Below are positions 1-6,219 of a stretch of 24,233 bases of DNA, piece after piece. The DNA is from Thermoplasmata archaeon. GTDB lineage: Archaea > Thermoplasmatota > Thermoplasmata > Lutacidiplasmatales > UBA184. The position numbers and the translations under genes were made by a program. Position 1 is the first letter of the stretch, and every line of letters begins with the position of its first letter. The notes beneath the pieces were generated by a model that did not search any database, had not been told where the DNA came from, and worked only from the letters and a program-made list of their open reading frames with translations. Location of the stretch: assembly GCA_030044475.1 (NCBI GenBank), contig JASHVP010000023.1, forward strand, positions 1 to 24,233, given 5' to 3'.

Positions 1-813
1 GACGCGCCCGGCGCCTCCTCGGGGGTACTTCGCGCCGGTCTTGATCTCGTCCAGGATCAACAGGCTCCCGAGCTCGTCGGCGAGCTCGCGCAGTCCCGGA
101 AAGAAGCCTTCGGTCGGCAGGATGAATCCCATGTTCATCGGGATCGGCTCCGCGATGATCGCGGCCAGGTCGTCGCGGTGCTCGCGGGCGATCCGACGGG
201 TCGCCTCCAGGTCGTTGAACGGGGCGACCAAGGTGCGCTCGGAGAGCTCGGGGAGGATGCCCGGAGACGCCGGCGCGGACGCCGGGTGGTCCGGAGGGCC
301 CGCCACCTGGGCGCGGGGCTTCACCCCGACCAACAGGGTGTCGTGCGAGCCGTGGTACGACCCCTCGAACTTCAGGACATACCGCTTCTTCGTGTACGCC
401 CGGGCGAACCGGATCGCGTGGTGCGTCGCCTCGAGACCGGTCGTGCTGAATCGAACCTTCGCCATCCCGTACCGACGGCAGATCCGCTCGGCGACCTCGG
501 GCGTGCGCTCCCATTCGTAGCCGTAGATCGTCCCGTCGGCGAGCTGGTGGGAGAGCGCCTCCACGAGCTTCGGGTGGGCGTGCCCGCTCTGGAGCGAGCC
601 GAATCCCATGTTGAAGTCGAGGTAGTCGTTCCCGTCCGCGTCCCAGAGGTGCACGCCCTCGGCCCGGTGGACGTAGAACGGGTACGGGTCGAGGAACCGG
701 TAGTTCGAGTGCACTCCGAGGGGGCTCCACGTTCGGGCGCGCTCGAAGAGGGCCCGCGAGCGAGGGGTGCGCCGCTCGTACTCGGCGAACGGCGGCTCGA
801 ACCGCGGGTCCAT
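1..813 (-). CDS. Class III aminotransferase, glutamate-1-semialdehyde aminotransferase-like (partial, C-terminus off window)
   Basis: A PLP-dependent fold-type I aminotransferase. The reading frame runs off the left edge after 271 codons, so the catalytic lysine and C-terminal domain are not in view. Visible marks are the N-terminal LWDADGNDYLDFN segment (about 56-68), the cofactor loop STTGLEATHHAIR (about 123-135), KFEGSYHGSHD (about 148-158), AAIIAEPIPMNMG (about 217-229) and LLILDEIKTG (about 251-260), whose Asp255 should contact the PLP pyridine nitrogen. The pattern is closest to the glutamate-1-semialdehyde aminomutase branch, but the usual SGTEA is replaced by TGLEA, so substrate is uncertain. 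The ATG at 813 is preceded by a strong GGAGGAGG about 5 nt upstream, which fixes the start. It is divergent from the mmsA-like gene at 939, with a 125-bp shared upstream region. Class is secure; haem-pathway function is not assumed. Confidence 0.9.
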   Translation of the reverse strand, partial: MDPRFEPPFAEYERRTPRSRALFERARTWSPLGVHSNYRFLDPYPFYVHRAEGVHLWDADGNDYLDFNMGFGSLQSGHAHPKLVEALSHQLADGTIYGYEWERTPEVAERICRRYGMAKVRFSTTGLEATHHAIRFARAYTKKRYVLKFEGSYHGSHDTLLVGVKPRAQVAGPPDHPASAPASPGILPELSERTLVAPFNDLEATRRIAREHRDDLAAIIAEPIPMNMGFILPTEGFFPGLRELADELGSLLILDEIKTGAKYPRGGAGRV

Positions 814-938
814 CGCAACCTCCTCCTCCCGGACGCCCCGGGACGGCGGACGGACCCGGGCGCCCTACAAAACGCCGACCGGGGGAGACTTCGCCGGTCG
901 CCCCGCGACCGTCAAGAGGGTTCGCGGCTCCGACCGGC
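814..938. promoter_or_regulatory. Divergent upstream region between aminotransferase and mmsA-like gene
   Basis: This 125-bp gap must hold promoters for both divergent genes. The only AT-leaning patch is ctacaaaacg at about 865-874. On the minus strand it reads as a weak TATA-like GTTTTGTAG about 57 nt before the ATG at 813. The minus-strand gene has a clear GGAGGAGG ribosome binding site; the plus-strand gene has no obvious one. No convincing operator was seen. The promoter assignment is inference. Confidence 0.3.
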
Positions 939-2393
939 ATGGCCGCCGCCGAGCTCGAGAATTTCGTGGGCGGTCAGTGGTCTCGCCCGGCCTCCCTGGG
1001 CCTCCTCGATGTCCCGGACCCCGCCCGAGGGTCGGTCATCGCTCGGGTCCCGCGGTCCACGGGGGAAGAGGTCGACCGGGCGGTGGCGGCCGCACGCGCC
1101 GCGTTCCCGGGGTGGCGGGACGTCCCCGTGGCCGCGCGGGCCCGCCACGTCCTGGCCCTCCGGGAATTGCTCGAGTCCCACGCGGACGAGCTCGCCCGAT
1201 CGGTCGTGCGGGAGAACGGGAAGACGCTCGACGAGGCCCGGGGCTCGGTCCGTCGAGGGATCGAGGCGACGGAGTTCGCGGCGTCCGCGCCGACGACGAT
1301 GCAGGGCTCGTTCCTCGAGGACGTCGCGGCGGGGGTGGACACGACCCTGCTGCGGCAGCCGGTCGGCGTCGTCGTCGGGATCACCCCGTTCAACTTTCCG
1401 GTGATGATCCCGCTCTGGATGGCCCCGCTCGCCCTCGTCTGCGGAAACACGTTCGTTCTGAAGCCGTCGGAACGGGTCCCCTCGTCGGCGGGGCTCCTCA
1501 CGCGCCTCGTCGAGCAGGCCGGGTTCCCGGCCGGGACGTTCAACCTCGTCCACGGGGACGCGCCGACCGTCGACGCCCTCCTCGTCCACCCGGGGGTCGA
1601 CGCGATCTCCTTCGTCGGCTCGGCCCCGACCGCCCGGCACGTGTACACGACGGCCGCCGCCCACGGGAAGCGGGTCCAGGCCCTGGCGGGGGCGAAGAAC
1701 TTCCTGATCGTGATGCCCGATGCCGACCTCGCCCGATCGGTCCCGGCGATCCTCTCCAGCGCCTTCGGCCAATCGGGGGAGCGGTGCCTGGCGGGCAGCG
1801 TCGTCCTCGCCGTCGAGCCGGGGGGCGACCGACTGGTCCGCGCGCTCGCGGACGGAGTCCGCCAGCTGACCGTCGGCCCGGGGGACCGTTCCGGGACGCG
1901 GGTCGGCCCGGTGATCCGCCCCGAGCACCGCGACCGGATCCTCCGGTGGATCGCCGACGGGGAGCGGGCCGGGGCTCGCATCGAAGCGCGAGGGACCCTC
2001 CCCGACGGCTCGGAGGGGTTCTACGTCGCCCCGGTCCTCTTCGACCGAGTGACCCCCGAGATGGCGATCGCCCAGGAGGAGATCTTCGGACCGGTCCTCG
2101 CGGTGATCCGGGCCCCGTCGCTCGAGGCGGCGATCGCGGTCGCGAACCGCTCCCGCTTCGGGAACGCGGCCGCCATCTTCACGCGCGACGGGGGCGCCGC
2201 CCGGGAGTTCACCCGCCGGATCGAGGCGGGGATGCTGGGGATCAATCTCGGCGTCCCCGCCCCGGCCGCCTACTTCCCGTTCGCCGGCTGGAAGGGGTCG
2301 TTCTACGGCGACCTGCACGTGACCGGGCAGGACGGGATCGACTTCTACACCCGCAAGAAGGTCGTGACCAGCCGCTGGACCCCGCCGCCCTAG
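939..2393 (+). CDS. mmsA: CoA-acylating methylmalonate/malonate-semialdehyde dehydrogenase (MmsA/IolA family)
   Basis: A 484-residue NAD-dependent aldehyde dehydrogenase of the branch that oxidises (methyl)malonate semialdehyde to propionyl- or acetyl-CoA with loss of CO2. Family marks are GITPFNFPVMIPLWM (about 147-161; Asn152 is the oxyanion Asn), FVLKPSE (about 172-178), the nucleophile motif SGERCLAG with Cys283, and the C-terminal FPFAGWKGSFYGDLH and DGIDFYTRKKVVTSRW. The segment that carries the general-base Glu in hydrolytic ALDHs reads QALAGAKNF, without that Glu. This is the expected state for CoA-acylating members. The ATG at 939 gives a normal N-terminus (FVGGQW at about 9-14). It converges on a class III aminotransferase and shares stop-codon bases with it, so beta-alanine or 3-aminoisobutyrate catabolism is a reasonable inference. 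Valine or inositol degradation remain alternatives. Confidence 0.93.
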   Translation: MAAAELENFVGGQWSRPASLGLLDVPDPARGSVIARVPRSTGEEVDRAVAAARAAFPGWRDVPVAARARHVLALRELLESHADELARSVVRENGKTLDEARGSVRRGIEATEFAASAPTTMQGSFLEDVAAGVDTTLLRQPVGVVVGITPFNFPVMIPLWMAPLALVCGNTFVLKPSERVPSSAGLLTRLVEQAGFPAGTFNLVHGDAPTVDALLVHPGVDAISFVGSAPTARHVYTTAAAHGKRVQALAGAKNFLIVMPDADLARSVPAILSSAFGQSGERCLAGSVVLAVEPGGDRLVRALADGVRQLTVGPGDRSGTRVGPVIRPEHRDRILRWIADGERAGARIEARGTLPDGSEGFYVAPVLFDRVTPEMAIAQEEIFGPVLAVIRAPSLEAAIAVANRSRFGNAAAIFTRDGGAAREFTRRIEAGMLGINLGVPAPAAYFPFAGWKGSFYGDLHVTGQDGIDFYTRKKVVTSRWTPPP

Positions 2394-3730
2394 GGGGGCG
2401 ACTCCGCCTTCGCGTCCGCGAGCTTCAGCGCGGCATCGAGGGCGTCGAGCCCCCGGTCCAGCTCCTCGCGCGTCACGATCAGCGGGGGGGCGACGATGAG
2501 GTGCGACACCCAGCCGACGCAGAACACCCCGGCCCGCATCATCGCCCCGGTCACCAGGTCGACGACGAGCGGACGCCCGGCGAGCTTGTCGTCCTCCGTG
2601 TTGAACGGCGCCCGAGTCGTCCGGTTCTTCACGAGCTCGACGGCGGCGAAGAGGCCGAGCCCGCGGACCTCCCCGACGGACGGATGGCGGGCGGCGATCT
2701 CCCGAAGGCGGGCGAGCAGGTACTCGCCGTCCGTTCGGGACTTCTCGAGGAGTCCCAGGCGACGGTACTCCCCGATGGCGGCGGCCGCCGGCGCCAGCGT
2801 CAGGGGGTGGGCCTCGTACGTGTGGCCGTGGGGGAAGTAGGTCTCCCGGAAGGCGTCGTGCACCGTGGCGGTGGTGGCGGTCAGCCCGAGCGGGACCTGG
2901 GCGCCGGTGATCCCCTTCGCGGTCGTCAGGAGGTCGGGATGGACCCCCCAGTGGTCGACCGCGAACCACTCGCCGACGCGGCCCCACGCGCTCATCACCT
3001 CGTCCGCGATCAGCAGCACGTCGTGCGCCTGGGTGATCGCCCGGATCCGGGGCAGGTACTCGGGGACCGGTACGATCACCCCGTTCGTCCCGACGACCGG
3101 CTCGACGATCATCGCCGCGACGTCGCCCTCGCGCTCGAGCTGGTAGTCGACGTACTCGGCGCAGGCGACGCCGCACGACGGGTACGTGAGACCGAACGGG
3201 CACCGGTAGCAGTAGCAATCCGGGGCGAAGACCGTCCCCGGGACCCGGTCGAGGGTCTCGACCGGGCGCCGGCGGAAGTCCCCGGTCACCGAGATCGAGG
3301 CCGCGGTCGAGCCGTGGTACGATCGGTACCGGGACAGGACCTTCGAGCGGTGGGTGACCGCCCGGGCGATCTTGAGCGCTGCCTCGTTCGCCTCCGTCCC
3401 CGACGTGCTGAAGAACAGTCGGTTCAATCCGGCCGGCAGGACGTCGAGCAGCGCGGCGCTCGCCCGGGCCCGCGCCTCCGTGGCGAAGCTCGGCGCCGCG
3501 TAGGCGACGGAGGTGGCCTGGTCCGCGATCGCCGCCGCGACGGCGGCGTTCGAGTGCCCCAGGTTGGTCGCCATCAGCTGGGAGGAGAAGTCGAGGTACT
3601 CCCGTCCCTGGGCGTCCCAGAAGCAGGAGCCCTCGGCCCGGGCGACGACGAGCGGGTCCCATCCACCCTGGCGGCGCCAGGTGACGTAGTTCGTCTCCCG
3701 GACGATCCGCTTCGCCTCCTCGCCGTCCAT
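2390..3730 (-). CDS. Class III omega-aminotransferase (taurine/beta-alanine--pyruvate aminotransferase-like) with Cys-rich insert
   Basis: A 446-residue PLP enzyme that should move an omega- or alpha-amino group to a keto acid such as pyruvate. Motifs in order: WDAQGREYLDFSS (about 38-50), STSGTEANEAALKIARA (about 108-124), RSYHGSTAAS (about 136-145), VEPVVGTNGVIVP (about 209-221), LIADEVMSAWGRVG (Asp243) and TTAKGITGA with the Schiff-base Lys272. A Cys-rich stretch, DCYCYRCPFG followed by YPSCGVACAEY, holds Cys172, 174, 177, 186 and 190. Similar inserts are, to my knowledge, seen in taurine--pyruvate-type aminotransferases. The neighbouring CoA-acylating semialdehyde dehydrogenase makes beta-alanine or 3-aminoisobutyrate attractive substrates, but this is inference. 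It lies 37 bp downstream of the amidohydrolase on the same strand and is probably co-transcribed with it. The ATG at 3730 has no clear ribosome binding site. Confidence 0.9.
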   Translation of the reverse strand: MDGEEAKRIVRETNYVTWRRQGGWDPLVVARAEGSCFWDAQGREYLDFSSQLMATNLGHSNAAVAAAIADQATSVAYAAPSFATEARARASAALLDVLPAGLNRLFFSTSGTEANEAALKIARAVTHRSKVLSRYRSYHGSTAASISVTGDFRRRPVETLDRVPGTVFAPDCYCYRCPFGLTYPSCGVACAEYVDYQLEREGDVAAMIVEPVVGTNGVIVPVPEYLPRIRAITQAHDVLLIADEVMSAWGRVGEWFAVDHWGVHPDLLTTAKGITGAQVPLGLTATTATVHDAFRETYFPHGHTYEAHPLTLAPAAAAIGEYRRLGLLEKSRTDGEYLLARLREIAARHPSVGEVRGLGLFAAVELVKNRTTRAPFNTEDDKLAGRPLVVDLVTGAMMRAGVFCVGWVSHLIVAPPLIVTREELDRGLDALDAALKLADAKAESPP

Positions 3731-3767
3731 CGGCCGGCCCCGCCGGGGCGCTCGAGGGACGGGGGCC

Positions 3768-4637
3768 TTAAGACGACCCGGGCCGGCGGTCGGGAAGGTG
3801 GAACAGTCGACGCGCGTTCCCGCCGAGGATCTTCGCCCGGTCCTCGGCCGGCAGGTCGAGCGACTCGATCAGGTCGACCGCGACCCTCAGTTCCTCCAGG
3901 GGCCAGTCGGATCCGTAGAGGAACCGGTCCGAACGGCCGACGGTGACGACCGCCTGCTCGACGACGCGTCGGGCCTGGGCGACCATCCGGTCGAAGAGCG
4001 GCGCCGACGGGTGGGCGAGGAGCCCCGAGGTGTCCGCGTAGACGTTCTCGTTCTTGTAGACGAGTTCCGCCGCCTCGTGGACCCACGGGTTCCCGAGGTG
4101 GCAGAGGACGAACGTGACGTCCCGGTACCGGACGGCGACCTCGTCGAGCTCGATCGGCCGGGCGTACTTCACGAGCCCGCCCGGCGTGAGCGTGTCACCC
4201 TGGTGGACGAGGACGGGCACGTTCCGCCGGTGCGCGAACTCCAGGATCGGCTCGACCCGCGGGTCGTGCGGGTAGAACGACTGGTAGCCGGGGTACAGCT
4301 TGACCCCCTTCAGGGTCGGGTCGCGTTCCCAGAGCGCGAGCGCCCGGCGGACTTCCTCCGGTCCGCGCGTGGGGTCGACCGTGCTGACCGGGAGCAGGCG
4401 CCCGTTCGCCGACGCGCTCGAGCGGCGCGCTTCGGCCAGGCCCTCGGCGACGGACGGCGCCTCGTGGAGCTGGAGGATCACCCCGTACTCGATGGCATTC
4501 CGGTCCATCTCGGCCAGCAGGCCTCGGACCGTGTAGTCGAGGTCCGGACGGTACCCGGTCCGAGGGAGGTCGTTCCACCAGCGGCTCAGGTGGAGGTGCG
4601 TGTCGACGCGGGTCGGGCGTCGGGGGCGACGGGGCAT
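3768..4637 (-). CDS. Amidohydrolase family 2 (metal-dependent TIM-barrel hydrolase)
   Basis: A 289-residue single-domain member of the amidohydrolase-2 (COG2159-type) family, which contains decarboxylases, lactonases and hydrolases. The HxH metal motif is in VDTHLHLS (His14, His16). KGVKLYPGYQ (about 110-119) supplies conserved lysines, VHQGDT gives His145, CHLGNPWV gives His180, and YGSDWP gives Asp244. The order and spacing fit a complete mononuclear-metal barrel. ILGGNARRLFHL is the usual C-terminal sequence. The basic N-terminus (MPRRPRRP) precedes the first strand directly, so there is no signal peptide. It is followed by the aminotransferase 37 bp downstream and preceded by the membrane protein 25 bp upstream. 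A TTAA core about 27 nt upstream could be a promoter, but it coincides with the upstream gene's stop codon. The substrate is unknown; a role in degrading a ring, lactone or N-carbamoyl compound before transamination would be speculation. Confidence 0.88.
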   Translation of the reverse strand: MPRRPRRPTRVDTHLHLSRWWNDLPRTGYRPDLDYTVRGLLAEMDRNAIEYGVILQLHEAPSVAEGLAEARRSSASANGRLLPVSTVDPTRGPEEVRRALALWERDPTLKGVKLYPGYQSFYPHDPRVEPILEFAHRRNVPVLVHQGDTLTPGGLVKYARPIELDEVAVRYRDVTFVLCHLGNPWVHEAAELVYKNENVYADTSGLLAHPSAPLFDRMVAQARRVVEQAVVTVGRSDRFLYGSDWPLEELRVAVDLIESLDLPAEDRAKILGGNARRLFHLPDRRPGSS

Positions 4638-4662
4638 CGACGAGGGGGAGCCGCCGAACGGG

Positions 4663-5325
4663 TTAACGCTGGTCCGGGACGGTCCCGGTCGGGGCCGGAC
4701 CCCAGTCGGCCGGATTCTTCGGTACCGGCCGGCTCGACGGTCCGAACGTGAACATCCTCAGCTCCCGCTTCCCGCCCCCGCTGCGGACCTCCTCGAGCTT
4801 GAGGTCCCGCCGGACGGCCTCCCGCTTCAGCCTCTCGAACCCGTCGGCCGTGATCGGGCACGGCGGCACCCGGGTATCCATCCTCCACTGGAGGACGACG
4901 GCGTCCGCGCTCCCGACCCACTGGGGCCGCTCGTGCACCTCGAGGTCGAGCGCCGGGTCGCTCCACTCCGCGCTGCGGATCTCCCCGTTGTGGAGGACCA
5001 GCTCCAGGCCGTCGGGAAAGAGGAGCATCTGCTCGGGCCACAGTGCCTTCCCCCGACGGTAGTAGAAGTGCTGGACCGCCCCCAGGGCCATCAGGAGGAG
5101 GCCGAACGCCAGGATCACGAAGGCGGCGATCGACCGGTGCGCCAGGACGAGGGCGGTGCCCGAGCCGAGGGCGACCGCTCCGAACCCCAGCAGGACGTAC
5201 CGCCCCCATTCCACGGTGCGCTCCATGCGACGGCGCCAGTCGTCGACCTCGATTCCGGTGCGGAGGATCGAGACGCCGGGGTCGCCGCCCGGAGGCGCGG
5301 GAGGGGTCGGGTCGGCCGTCGCCAT
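4663..5325 (-). CDS. Small membrane protein of unknown function, two predicted transmembrane helices
   Basis: I do not recognise this 220-residue protein. The Pro-rich N-terminus (about 1-17) is followed by an amphipathic charged stretch. Two closely spaced hydrophobic segments (about 42-62 and 66-87) form a hairpin. The remaining 130 residues are soluble, beta-rich in appearance and charged (for example LLFPDGLELVLHNGEIRSAEW, about 101-121), and could face the cytoplasm. The layout resembles small proteins with a helical hairpin followed by a PH-like or other beta domain, but no family motif is visible. The ATG at 5325 is the first usable start in frame. A GAGCATTAAG element lies about 35 nt upstream. 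It is divergent from a membrane-anchored methyltransferase and lies 25 bp before the amidohydrolase. Function could concern the membrane rather than amine catabolism. Confidence 0.75.
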   Translation of the reverse strand: MATADPTPPAPPGGDPGVSILRTGIEVDDWRRRMERTVEWGRYVLLGFGAVALGSGTALVLAHRSIAAFVILAFGLLLMALGAVQHFYYRRGKALWPEQMLLFPDGLELVLHNGEIRSAEWSDPALDLEVHERPQWVGSADAVVLQWRMDTRVPPCPITADGFERLKREAVRRDLKLEEVRSGGGKRELRMFTFGPSSRPVPKNPADWGPAPTGTVPDQR

Positions 5326-5513
5326 CCGCTCCTCGGGCCATCGAGGGGCGAGGGGGCTTAATGCTCACTTACGAAGATTCCGTACTTCCGGGGTCCGAGG
5401 GGGCCGGCCGTCCGGGGCGCCCCGGCCGACCCCGGCCGCCCGACGGGGACCTCCGGAGTTTCCGTGGGCAAGCATGAACCTCCGGTGCGTCCGTCCGGAC
5501 GACGCCGAGACCC
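5326..5513. promoter_or_regulatory. Divergent promoter region with TATA-like element and dyads
   Basis: This 188-bp gap separates the minus-strand membrane protein from the plus-strand methyltransferase. Reading minus, GAGCATTAAG (5366-5357) is a plausible TATA-like core about 35 nt before the ATG at 5325. Reading plus, AAGCATGAAC (5470-5479) has a similar shape about 40 nt before 5514. An imperfect 15-bp dyad, TACGAAGATTCCGTA, lies at 5370-5384, just upstream of the minus promoter. A perfect palindrome, CGTCCGGACG, lies at 5492-5501. Palindromes of this kind can arise by chance at this G+C content. Confidence 0.35.
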
Positions 5514-6155
5514 ATGAGCGTGCCGCTCTCGAGCCCCTACTTCCTCGCCGGCGCGATCTTGTTCGCGTTCGCGGGGGTCATCGCGTACTTCTGGATGTCG
5601 TCGTTCCTGGCGGGGGCCGGCTACCAGGGAGCCCCCCGGGCCTCGGTCGACGCGATGTTCCGACTCTCCCGCCTGGCGGCCGACGACTATCTGTTCGAGC
5701 TCGGCGCCGGCCTCGGGGCCGTGACGTTCGCCGCGGCCCGGGAGCGGGGAGCCCGCGTGCTCGCGGTCGAGATCGAGCCGTTCCGTGCCCTCCTCCTCCG
5801 CCTCCGGAGGGCGCTCGGTCCGGCCGCGGAGCGGATCGAGATCCGCCGGCAGAATCTCTTCGCGCTCGACCTCCGGGAGGCGACCGTCGTCTCGGCGTTC
5901 CTCTGGCCGGGCGCGATGGCCCGCCTCCGCCCGAAGTTCGAGGCCGAACTCCGCCCGGGGGTCCGGATCGTCAGCCGGTGCCATCGGATCCCGGGGTGGA
6001 CTCCGGCCGCCCACGACGCGGAGGCGGACGTGCTGCTCTATCTCTGGCCGGAGTCCGCTCGCGCCGCCGACGGGACGGTCGCCCCGGTCCATCCCGTACC
6101 GGTGGCCGTGGGTTCCTCCCACCGGATCCCGCCTCGGTCGGAGAGCCCGGCCTGA
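5514..6155 (+). CDS. Membrane-anchored class I SAM methyltransferase, FAM173 (ATPSc-KMT/ANT-KMT)-like
   Basis: A 213-residue SAM-dependent methyltransferase with one N-terminal transmembrane segment (about 9-32). The SAM-binding motif I is FELGAGLGAVTF (about 61-72), the acidic residue that should hold the ribose is in VLAVEIEP (Glu86), and a post-II segment reads RRQNLFALDLREATVV (about 111-126). The stretch WPGAMARLRPKFEAELRPGV followed by RIVSRCHRIPGW (about 131-162) matches the pattern I know from FAM173-type lysine methyltransferases, where an LLP..n..L..KL..L.PG.RIVS..F.IPGW sequence follows motif II. Those enzymes methylate lysine in membrane proteins such as ATP synthase subunit c. 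Whether this one methylates a membrane rotor or carrier is untested. It is divergent from the membrane protein at 4663-5325. The last 30 residues look like an unstructured tail. Confidence 0.8.
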   Translation: MSVPLSSPYFLAGAILFAFAGVIAYFWMSSFLAGAGYQGAPRASVDAMFRLSRLAADDYLFELGAGLGAVTFAAARERGARVLAVEIEPFRALLLRLRRALGPAAERIEIRRQNLFALDLREATVVSAFLWPGAMARLRPKFEAELRPGVRIVSRCHRIPGWTPAAHDAEADVLLYLWPESARAADGTVAPVHPVPVAVGSSHRIPPRSESPA

Positions 6156-6180
6156 CGGGCCTCCCCGGGGCGCCCCCAAC

Positions 6181-6190
6181 GCACATATGG
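6181..6190 (+). promoter_or_regulatory. Putative TATA box of the GABA-type aminotransferase
   Basis: The sequence gcacatatgg sits in a G+C-rich gap with its centre about 34 nt before the ATG at 6220, compatible with an archaeal TATA element and a short or absent leader. The ATG inside it (6187) is in frame with the gene and would add 11 basic residues. I prefer 6220 because the element then serves as promoter. Confidence 0.4.
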
Positions 6191-6219
6191 ACCGACGGGA
6201 ATCGTCGGCCCGGCGTCGC

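Noticed and set aside
767..3946. Very long plus-strand open frame across the first aldehyde dehydrogenase, aminotransferase and amidohydrolase genes
   Set aside because: The translation is Arg/Pro/Gly-rich with no domain motifs. It is a shadow frame caused by high G+C over genes with clear family motifs.
4661..4670. TTAA cores near 4664 and 3769 as promoters of the amidohydrolase and aminotransferase genes
   Set aside because: Both coincide with TAA stop codons of the preceding gene, so the AT content is explained by the stop. They were not called as separate promoters.
5492..5501. Perfect palindrome CGTCCGGACG before the methyltransferase as another copy of the Lrp-type operator
   Set aside because: It lacks the 5-bp spacer of the two glnA/Lrp dyads, and short GC palindromes are expected by chance here.
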